A stretch of DNA of 64,000 nt, taken from positions 22,010 through 86,009 of the forward strand of contig CAJQUW010007939.1 of NCBI GenBank assembly GCA_907163375.1, written 5' to 3'. Source of the stretch: Prostheceraeus crozeri. Lineage: Eukaryota; Platyhelminthes; Polycladida; Euryleptidae. The notes under the pieces are model-generated. The model worked only from the letters and a program-made list of their open reading frames with translations. It was not told the DNA's origin and ran no database searches. Shown one piece after another: positions 57,701-64,000 of the stretch. The translations under genes were made by a program, and so were the position numbers. Positions within the stretch are counted from its first letter, which is position 1. Every line of letters begins with the position of its first letter.

Positions 57701-60700
57701 TCCCAAAATTTCTTTGTCTCATTTTGCACATATTTGACGTCACGCCGCGTTACAATATGCATTTTATTATCCGTCATATATAACCGTATTATCTTCTCTG
57801 ATGCCTTCATCAACTATACACGTAGAAAGTTGTTTCGATGAACATTTTTGAAGATCTTTGTCTGACGAAAGCCATCTCATTTTAAGCACATTTCTGTTAT
57901 AAATTGTTATGCGTCTCTTTTTCTCCCCAAGATCTCCCATACTGGTATGTCTTTGCTGATCTTTCTTGGTTTGTTGGTGAAAACTATTATTAAAACATAT
58001 TGTATAGTTGATTAGTTTATAAATATCATTTCTGCCAATGGCAGATCGTTGTAAGTATGCCGACAAATGTCAGTAAGTAGTGTAAAAATGCGGTGTATGA
58101 GATTTTGGAAATGGCGTCTTGCTAGAATCTCACCCATAGTGAAGGCATGTGACTCAGTCCACAGGTGAAGATTTCAAGTGTCTCTTATGAAAGGTTCTGA
58201 TTTCGTAAGTCACAATATAATCGGTATTCGGTGCATCCAACAATGCTATGGTAACTTTTGCGGCAAATTCCTAGGCAATGATTGTAACACATTGGGCTCC
58301 TTTGAGTGTTCTTCTGCCGACTATCAACCCTAGGCTATCATCATAACACAGCGGGCTACTGAGTGCCCTTCTGCCAGCCGTCAATCCTAAAATTGATCCT
58401 AGTCAAAAGTGTTCTGCAATGCCAATGCTTTCGTCTATGTTCATGTCTAGCATCCTGTCTTTACAATAAGATGGTCGTCCATAAAGATACGTGAATGAGA
58501 TAGAGTTCTATTGACAAGTAATAGGCCTACTATCATTATCATCCTACCAGAGATCCTTGATGAGAAATTTATTAGAAAATTCCTTGACGAAGAGAGCAGT
58601 GGTCTTTCGGAGGGAGTGATAAATGCATGCATCTGCATTGACGATAAATTTTAGTCATTATCTATAGTTGTCCTTAGATTATGATGTTTTCAATATCTTA
58701 ATATGATGAGGAATTAGATTGACAAAGTTATAACGGGTCAGATTAGTCAGTGTATAAGGTGCCGCAAAATTCGCCATTACTGAAGAGGATTGAAAGACGC
58801 AAGTGTGCGTCTCTCCTCAGTTTTAATAAGAAGGCAAAATGAAATTAGCAATCAAGCTACAATACAAACCTTGCAGGGAAGTTCGAGATCTGTTTCCGGC
58901 GGTGTGTGATTGCTAATGTAGCCTACCTAATCTTGTAGCGAACTTATAAAGCAACTTGTGCGACAGCACTCTTTGGTTAAATAATCAAATTGGCTTTAAG
59001 TGATAAATCGTTTTACCTCCAGTTGAAGTCACAAAGAGAAAAACAACATCTTATTAACCGTTGCAAGCAGCTTAGTTTACATAAACAGACACGATATTTT
59101 TCTTTGTCTGAAAAATCACATTCTAGAAGTAGGAAGACGATACGAAACAGCAGAAAAAAACACTCGCGCCTGTACTGGCACTTCTCAATTAGACAATCGA
59201 TTGACTTCAAAGTTGAACTGCTGATGGTAATCAGATTACGTGGCTGATCATTTCAACAATTAATAATCCGACCCTAAAACCTGGAGAAGGAGAGACAATA
59301 AACGAGTAGGTAAGTAAGTAATGTAAGGTTGTTGGTTGCTAGAAAATATTGTGAAAGCTAGCAATTTTGAAGCAAGCGATGAAACAGTGTTCGTAAAAAG
59401 CATTTTCGGATCTTGCTACATAAGCCATTTCACTTCGTTGTCATTCGTAAGTAAGAGCATCGTGATTTTTGAATTTTCATCTTCAACATTTGAAGTCCGT
59501 GAATTGTGGGATCCATGAAAAAGTCCAAGCTTTCATGCGTTGTTTCAACGGTAGTGACAATTATCATGCAGTGATACGAGGCATTTAGTATTCTTCGCTT
59601 CGAGGAAAATTATTTTCTACATGTAATTGGTCAAAATTCTAAGCATTAGCCAACGACAAATTTATATTTCTATTAATACTAATCTTAGCTATGGGCTTAA
59701 TATATTATGATTTTTTTTTTATAAATAGATCTTTCACTCATGCAGCAGGATAAGTCCCATTTACTATTATTGTCGTGATTGAGCCTTTAAGTATCAGCCT
59801 GTAGACGAATAAGCGTTCTTTCTGCATGAGATTTGAAAATGCAGAGATTCGATCCCTAGCTTGGGTAAGAAAAATATTTCACCTTTCTTTTTGGCTTTGG
59901 ACGAAATCTTAAAAACTCGTAATTTGTCATCGTTGTTTTTCGAACCTATCAATGAACACGTAGGCCCTATAAGTAAAATGAATCCCTTGAACAATGAAAC
60001 CCTTTTGTTTGCATTCACGCATAATCTGTAAACACTCGTCAGTCGATGGTGCCATAAGGCTTCACTCGTTGCTACGTTTTCAAGTAGGCTATCTAGTTTT
60101 GTTTCATAACGTACAAATGCCTCAATCCCATTCATGAACGTTGCTGTAATGAAAAACAGACACGCTATATTAGTGCAAAAACAATACAGAAAATGTCACT
60201 TCACTCCTGAAGGTCTAAAATTTAAAGATACTAAAAAATTCTCTATTTCTGTGGATTCGGTCGAATTCAAGACCGGTGTAGTGATTTCTCTCCAACTCCC
60301 CTCACTAGAGATGTACATCGGATTGGATTTGAGACTGAATGCAATCCGACGGCTCGAAAGCGAAATCCGAAGAGAGAAGATAAAGAAAATTTTTTTGTAA
60401 TTCTAGTGTTTTTTAATTCCCTATTGCTCTAATTATCACCACTCAATTATGATCTCAGTTTTCTTGCACCATAGCGTATTTGTTCCGCTTATCATATTCC
60501 CCATCCCTAGAGTGGTTCAAGTGCTTGTTATCCATCAAAGGTGGGCCTGCATGTGCTTTCATTCATTTTGCAGGCATCTTTGGCATACTCATTTGTTCCT
60601 GCTCAACAACTATCAGGACGACCATTTGGACTCACAATTCAGCTGTATTATCATGACACTACGGACAATCGTCAATTTGTTCACTCAGTCTTCAACGATA

Positions 60701-62234
60701 CTGTTCAATTGGTGGAGCTGGACGAAGGATTTGATACTGAAGCATTCTTTATGTATCTCTTCATCGTGGCAGTCGCATTTTTGGCTGTATTTGGACTCTA
60801 TCATCTCTTTGTTACCTACGGTAAAAAGCGTCTGTTGAAGCGCAGCGGTGGAGGCAGCAGCAATCGAACCCCAGTAGAGTTGGGAACTGGCACCAATGCT
60901 GATGTTGACCTTGATTGGATACCTAAAGAACATTTGGATCGAATGCAAAGTAAGTACATACATTTCAATATGAAATGTAGATCATTAATGTTTTTATCCT
61001 CCTTTACTCACTTTGTAGCCCAAGTTGAATTCTTATCTTGATAGAAAAGACCTCTTCCAGACGATTTCTCTAACCTGAACACTTGGCGGCTGCACGCAAC
61101 ATTTTTACTTACATTTTGCTGTAGGTGCCCCTTTCGGCAGTTCCTCTTGTAGCCTATAGTATAGGCCCTACTCATATCAATCTGTATTTCTGAATTCATC
61201 CCTCTCTATCTAAATCTTGAATAAAAAAATCACTTTCATTGGTTATCAAATGATCACGATTGAGATCATGATTAAAGAAAACTACCGACGATGCCTTTTC
61301 CGTGAAGCAAATTACATAGGCTAGATAGGCAATGAGTGCTATCATGTCGATGCCAAATCAACCGATTGACTTTTATCATAACTAATGCAATATTCATTCC
61401 ACTCGTTGCACTCGACATGGTATAGGCCTATACCTTAATTATCCATGTCTTCCTTGAAAGTAATTTTGAGTAATTCATTTGCAACTTCTATATTACGCGT
61501 CAATAATAATTACGCTGACTGATTATAATATTGCTATTGATCTGCATTCTGTTACTTAGACTGTGATATTTGAAAATTGTCAGTGCTACAAAGGCTCTCA
61601 GAAAATCAACATTTTTCTTGCCTGTTTCAATCGCTTATCATTTTCTGAATCGGAAACTCCAGTCGTGATTTTAATGGTGTAATGGTCAACAGCAATTTCA
61701 ACGAAAATTAATACTAGATTTCGTTTCATTCGGATAGCCTAAATGTTGAAGACACCAGACATCAGCATCAACTTTACATACATAGGCCTACGCGGCCAGT
61801 GGTTAGCTTGGTGCGTGTAAAATGTGTGTTGCGCCTATATTGAAAAGTTGTACCAAATACAGTAAAATTGCCATAATGGTGAATAACACGTGGTCACAGT
61901 ATCACGCACAAATTTTGATGTCAGCGGCTATTTTGTACTTATGATTGAGAATTTTGCATGTGTATGGTGTAGGTCATGGTACGTTATATCCCGTATGTTA
62001 GTTAATTTTATGCGCTACTTTATCTTCTGTTATTCAAGGATAGTACCCATAGAAAAATTATCTTACAATTATTTGCTGCATGATATTTCTTATTTATAAT
62101 TATGTAATCAGTAAGTCACTTAGTTCTTCGTGTACGTGACTGTCACATTCTTTTTTTTAGAGCGACAGTCACCCCGACAATCCCCTCGATCAAGGAAAGC
62201 AAGAAGACAGGAAAACCATTTTGAAGAAGAATAG
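39713..62234 (+). CDS. SSR1: TRAP-alpha / SSR1, translocon-associated protein subunit (6 exons)
   Basis: Signal sequence receptor subunit alpha, a single-pass ER membrane protein of the TRAP complex that assists translocation at Sec61. Exons: 39713-39773, 42551-42687, 42780-42887, 47042-47323, 60574-60949 and 62161-62234. They join in frame to 345 codons; human SSR1 has 286, the excess being in the luminal N-terminal region. Order: signal peptide, low-complexity acidic segment, conserved luminal beta domain (NVLVGFTNKGKKEFVIDAMD, FRYPQDYSFYLQNFT), SGRPFGL, transmembrane helix, basic cytosolic tail (KRQSPRQSPRSRKARRQ). Both N-glycosylation sites known in mammals are kept (NFT, NDT). The start has A at -3. 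AATAAA lies 72 bp past the stop. Introns 3 and 4 host transposons. Recognition is confident; exon 3 is the least certain part. Confidence 0.9.
39774..42550 (+). other. SSR1 intron 1
   Basis: GTAAGA to CAG. No transposon protein or repeat of note, only a loose near-repeat of ATCATCGCTTG at about 41755 and 41821. Confidence 0.7.
42551..42687 (+). CDS. SSR1: SSR1 exon 2: acidic luminal segment
   Basis: Codes a Ser/Thr/Glu/Asp-rich stretch (GAEESSEGPSTTTASATEDT...). A second acceptor AG 6 bp upstream (exon from 42545) would add two residues in frame. Donor GTAAGT at 42688. Ends in phase 0. Confidence 0.8.
42780..42887 (+). CDS. SSR1: SSR1 exon 3: possible lysine/alanine-rich cassette
   Basis: 36 codons (ASKKNVQGDKKAEAKSKKAE...) bounded by AAG acceptor and GTACTA donor. 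Both ends are phase 0, so skipping keeps the frame; the junction of exon 2 to exon 4 (...SDGDH/EEEEGKDSG) then matches the acidic human segment better. The intron before it is only 92 bp. It is basic where the family is acidic, so it may be a lineage-specific or alternative exon, or not an exon. Confidence 0.5.
44089..44096. repeat. hAT target duplication, left (CTTTAAGT)
   Basis: Eight-bp direct repeat matching 45782-45789, flanking the hAT element. Confidence 0.85.
44097..45781. mobile_element. Non-autonomous hAT element in SSR1 intron 3
   Basis: Termini CAGTGGTGGGCAAC (left) and its complement GTTGCCCACCACTG (right) are typical hAT inverted repeats, and both ends abut the 8-bp duplication CTTTAAGT, the hAT size. 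Interior GGGCCAC words near both ends extend the symmetry. Without the mariner inserted in it the element is about 733 bp and encodes no transposase, so it was mobilised in trans. It inserted first, and the mariner later. Confidence 0.85.
44557..45506 (+). mobile_element. Internally deleted mariner nested in the hAT
   Basis: A 950-bp element with inverted repeats of 27 bp differing at one position (CGAGGGGTGATTGATAAGTT at the left tip) and TA duplications at 44555-44556 and 45507-45508. The transposase starts at 44756 (MDHVSNLAVIRYLGLKGLTP, first helix-turn-helix) and stops after about 60 codons. The C-terminal half (44935-45441) is open in another frame and has HQDNAPAH and YSPDLAPSDFHLFP, the second and third acids of the D,D34D triad. 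About 350 bp containing the second HTH and first catalytic Asp are deleted, with a frame change, so it is dead. Confidence 0.9.
45782..45789. repeat. hAT target duplication, right (CTTTAAGT)
   Basis: Matches 44089-44096. Confidence 0.85.
47042..47323 (+). CDS. SSR1: SSR1 exon 4: conserved luminal domain
   Basis: 94 codons with family hallmarks NVLVGFTNKGKKEF, FRYPQDYSFYLQNFT and PGRQ. Acceptor TTTCAG, donor GTAGGT. Phase 0 at both ends. Contains the first N-glycosylation site. Confidence 0.92.
47324..50048 (+). other. SSR1 intron 4, left part
   Basis: No gene or clear repeat. Short frames around 48387-48818 overlap on both strands and have no recognised content. Confidence 0.6.
50049..50053. 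repeat. BEL/Pao target duplication, left (GTACG)
   Basis: Equals 56943-56947; 5-bp duplications are usual for BEL/Pao. Confidence 0.85.
50054..50439 (-). repeat. BEL/Pao 3' LTR
   Basis: 386 bp, TG...CA ends. A purine tract (on the minus strand AAGGGGGCCAGGA) lies just inside at about 50440-50452, as expected for the polypurine tract. Confidence 0.9.
50495..53866 (-). other. BEL/Pao pol region (RT, RNase H, integrase)
   Basis: Part of the BEL/Pao fossil. It contains the reverse-transcriptase box YMDDVHEG, a Pao-type RNase H region (RLELLSAHSLAKL), an integrase zinc-binding region (around HTSNCHCPQDT and CLICEHANTKP), the integrase core (EIGLDFTGIIYLK, FSDNQTTF) and a C-terminal domain with GDVCLIAEDK. 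Typical BEL/Pao order. Confidence 0.9.
53930..55080 (-). other. BEL/Pao zinc-knuckle and protease region
   Basis: Part of the fossil element: a CPFCQGDHSLPQC-type zinc knuckle with further Cys pairs, followed by a Pao retropepsin-like stretch (LDSLSHMTFFTASLVKELGL). Confidence 0.75.
54975..56489 (-). other. BEL/Pao gag-like region with SAP domain
   Basis: Part of the fossil element. The N-terminal 45 residues form a SAP-like DNA-binding motif (LSTEAKKLGIKSSGDKATLI); then comes an E/R-rich coiled coil (about residues 110-160) and a DUF1759-like gag body (LPLFYGNILSFPTFWDSFEP). Confidence 0.8.
56557..56942 (-). repeat. BEL/Pao 5' LTR
   Basis: 386 bp, apparently identical to the 3' LTR at 50054-50439; followed on the right by the GTACG duplication (56943-56947). 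Confidence 0.9.
56948..60573 (+). other. SSR1 intron 4, right part
   Basis: No gene or mobile element recognised. A short minus-strand frame at 57099-57311 and others of similar length are unsupported. Confidence 0.55.
60574..60949 (+). CDS. SSR1: SSR1 exon 5: luminal end and transmembrane helix
   Basis: Codes ASLAYSFVPAQQLSGRPFGL..., the second N-glycosylation site (FNDT), the membrane helix (FMYLFIVAVAFLAVFGLYHL), a basic stop-transfer KKRLLKR and DVDLDWIPKEHLDRMQ, matching human VDMSWIPQETLNQI. Acceptor TTTGCAG, donor GTAAGT. Ends in phase 1. Confidence 0.92.
60950..62160 (+). other. SSR1 intron 5
   Basis: GTAAGT to a T-rich acceptor ending TTTTTTTTAG. Contains several TAGGCCTA-type words; nothing else recognised. 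Confidence 0.75.
62161..62234 (+). CDS. SSR1: SSR1 exon 6: basic cytosolic tail and stop
   Basis: Codes KRQSPRQSPRSRKARRQEN then HFEEE and TAG. It matches the basic SPRR...RKRAQKR tail of the human protein in character and position. Confidence 0.85.
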
Positions 62235-62305
62235 ATTTTAAAGAAATTAGAAGAACTTCTTTTTTCTATTTTAGTCTTAATGGGGTCCTCTCCTTGGTTG
62301 ATATC

Positions 62306-62311
62306 AATAAA
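62306..62311 (+). terminator. SSR1 poly(A) signal
   Basis: AATAAA 72 bp past the stop codon, followed by a T-rich stretch. Confidence 0.65.
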
Positions 62312-63200
62312 TTAATTGTACAGCTTTTTTGTCCTAATGGATTAAGATTGGGTTGATGTTTTCCGAGTGATGCTTGATTATGTTTGCTGAGAGTACATAT
62401 GCTACTCCGGAAACAAAAACGAATGTTCTACGGTTCTGATCTGTGCTTCACCAATGTATCATTTTTGTGTAATATTGTAAAATGCTCTACCCTATGCATT
62501 ATTGTAAATTATCGTCAGACGACAGTAGATGCTTGTTCTGTACAAAATGCTGCCTATGAATTGTTGACTTGTGAGAAGGACATTTCTAATAAAAATTCGT
62601 GGATTGAAGACGTTTTTCTTGATCTTGAGCACTCTGCAGCAACATTAGCGAAGTGTTTACCTCTTAACGACATCAGTGGTTGAAAATGTGTCTTGCATCT
62701 TATGAACAAGGGTCACTATAGATGGTAGCGTCAAACAGCCAACATCAACGGAAGTGTAGCGTAGGGATTATAAAGAACTAAATTAAACTTAACTAACAAG
62801 ATGAGGGTAGCACTTCGATCTGCGCTGTATCCGGAGGTATGCCTGCTCATGACAATCCGAATGATCAGTAAACGGCATGCTCTTTTGAATAAGTGGAGTA
62901 ACTGAAAGTCGTACCCGTCTAGGTAAGACCCAGCAAGCTCATGTGATTTATGTGGATCAATGTTTTTGACTCCAGTTTCACTTTATATAAATCAAATACT
63001 AGTGGTAACTTTGAAATCAAGAGTCACAAAGCTGGGAGACGCTCATGATTTTCAAGTATTTCTAAACTAGGGCTGTGAAGTAAGTTACCCGATAAATTAC
63101 CGGGTAATTTATTCTTATATTTATGTTTTCTCTGAAAATAATTGTTTGTAATGTGTTATGCTGAAATAAAACAATTCAAAATGAACTGTGCTGAATTTTT
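62312..63200. other. SSR1 downstream flank
   Basis: No gene recognised; a 99-codon plus-strand frame (62384-62683) has no known motif and could be 3' UTR. A small perfect hairpin TTACCCG/CGGGTAA lies near 63085-63107. Confidence 0.45.
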
Positions 63201-63224
63201 GCTTTATTGCAAGTGAAAAAAATT

Positions 63225-63415
63225 GTGAAAATCCCGGTGAAAAAAATTGTCGGTCCATTGTCGGGAAGCCGACTCGGCTTAATGACGGGAAAGGTCATAA
63301 TTCCCCGACTATCTGCCGACGAATCGGTGAGCCGACAATTCCCCGACTGTTTCGCCGACACACTACCGACAATTCCCCGACAGCCACCGACAATTCCCCG
63401 ACAGCCTCCGACATC
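63225..63415. repeat. GC-rich short repeat cluster
   Basis: CCGACAATTCCCCGAC occurs three times at roughly 63332-63402 with shorter relatives upstream, spaced 22-33 bp apart. Unlike CRISPR arrays the spacers are very short and the setting is an animal genome; a minisatellite. Confidence 0.6.
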
Positions 63416-63499
63416 TAATTATATGTTCACATTCTTTTGATGAAATTACAGTTATAGCCTACTTGACGTTGTAGCAAAATATTGAAGAAATTTGCTGTT

Positions 63500-63745
63500 G
63501 ATAGTGATGAATATTGTTGATCAAAGTCATCCTGCTACGAAATGCTCCAAGGATTAACAGCAGAAAAACTCATGCTGCTAACCCAAAAAATTTCAATTTT
63601 CGAGGTAGTGACAAGAATAGCCCTACAATAACATTATAAAAATGCTGCTGATCGGTGTCATCCTCCTACGAAATGTTCCAAGGATTAACAGCAGAAAAAC
63701 TCAATGCTGCTAAAACCAAAACATTCGGAGGTAGTGACAAATAAT
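63500..63745. repeat. Direct repeat pair, about 110 bp
   Basis: Two diverged copies (about 63500-63612 and 63635-63740) share CCAAGGATTAACAGCAGAAA and GAGGTAGTGACAA. Nothing else in the last stretch of the window is recognised. Confidence 0.65.
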
Positions 63746-64000
63746 CGCACAAGAAATTATTTTAGCGACTCACCTCAAAAGTAAATGTCGGCCTACAGAA
63801 CAGTGGTATGCTTCTCTGCCATCGGTTGTGCTGGCTTGGTAGTGTCCGGTCTCCATTGATGGTATCTTTTTGAGAGACAACGACTTTAAATGCGCAGTAA
63901 GATGCTTGATGCAAAAAATATTGAATATTATTGACGCATAAAAAGAAGTTATAAAATTTAACATAATTAAAATAAATAGGAAAACGACATGAGCTTTTAT

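Noticed and set aside
60134-60400. 88-codon plus-strand frame in SSR1 intron 4
   Set aside because: No motif and no splice sites that would keep the SSR1 frame.

Overview
The window is animal nuclear DNA: AT-rich, with spliced genes, long introns and many transposons. Two host genes are recognisable. On the minus strand near the left end is the main exon of a CNTD1-like meiotic cyclin-fold protein (3457-4444). On the plus strand is a six-exon gene for TRAP-alpha/SSR1, a subunit of the ER translocon-associated protein complex (39713-62234). The recurrent word TAGGCCTA and the mix of elements (BEL/Pao, Penelope-like, hAT, mariner, foldbacks) suggest a marine invertebrate deuterostome, possibly an echinoderm. 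That placement is inference only.

The most remarkable object is a 25-kb near-perfect palindrome (7467-32489) between the two genes. It is one inserted unit: its tips are inverted (AGTAGTAAGC...GCTTACTACT) and it is flanked by a 6-bp direct duplication, ACTCCC. A 6-bp duplication with AG...CT tips is what Polinton/Maverick elements show, but I see no integrase, polymerase or capsid gene, so the family is open. From tip to centre each arm holds: (1) a GC-rich block of poly-C tracts and a 22-bp minisatellite; (2) a tandem array of 170- to 490-bp units, each with a C-tract preceded by GACGTC; (3) a 3.5-kb unique segment with three TATA boxes, two small orphan genes (88 and 83 codons) and a dense set of RNA-like hairpins; (4) about 5 kb of a roughly 30-bp minisatellite carrying AATAAA in almost every unit. 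The arms meet at a 22-bp perfect palindrome with no spacer.

The unique segment is the best candidate for an undescribed system. GCTATC occurs about a dozen times in 2.7 kb, repeatedly as the loop of hairpins whose stems differ. The complementary loop GATAGC lies in a hairpin over the first ATG downstream of the first TATA box, so kissing-loop pairing is possible. A second structure (7-bp closing stem, two internal hairpins, then a GCTATC hairpin) occurs three times per arm with G-U-preserving changes and a UUCG loop. A third family (A-D) occurs four times per arm and swaps a UUCG tetraloop for GUAA on a conserved hairpin. Both orphan genes sit in a repeated promoter-ORF-structured-RNA module and are transcribed toward the AATAAA-rich centre.

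Right of the palindrome lie remnants of an LTR element (probably Copia-like), a possible LINE tail and a Penelope-like element, then the SSR1 gene. SSR1 intron 3 holds a non-autonomous hAT element (8-bp duplication) interrupted by an internally deleted mariner (TA duplication). Intron 4 holds a young antisense BEL/Pao element with 386-bp LTRs in which I see no differences, and a GTACG duplication. Two smaller foldback elements (2506-2755 and 5977-6476) lie left of the palindrome.
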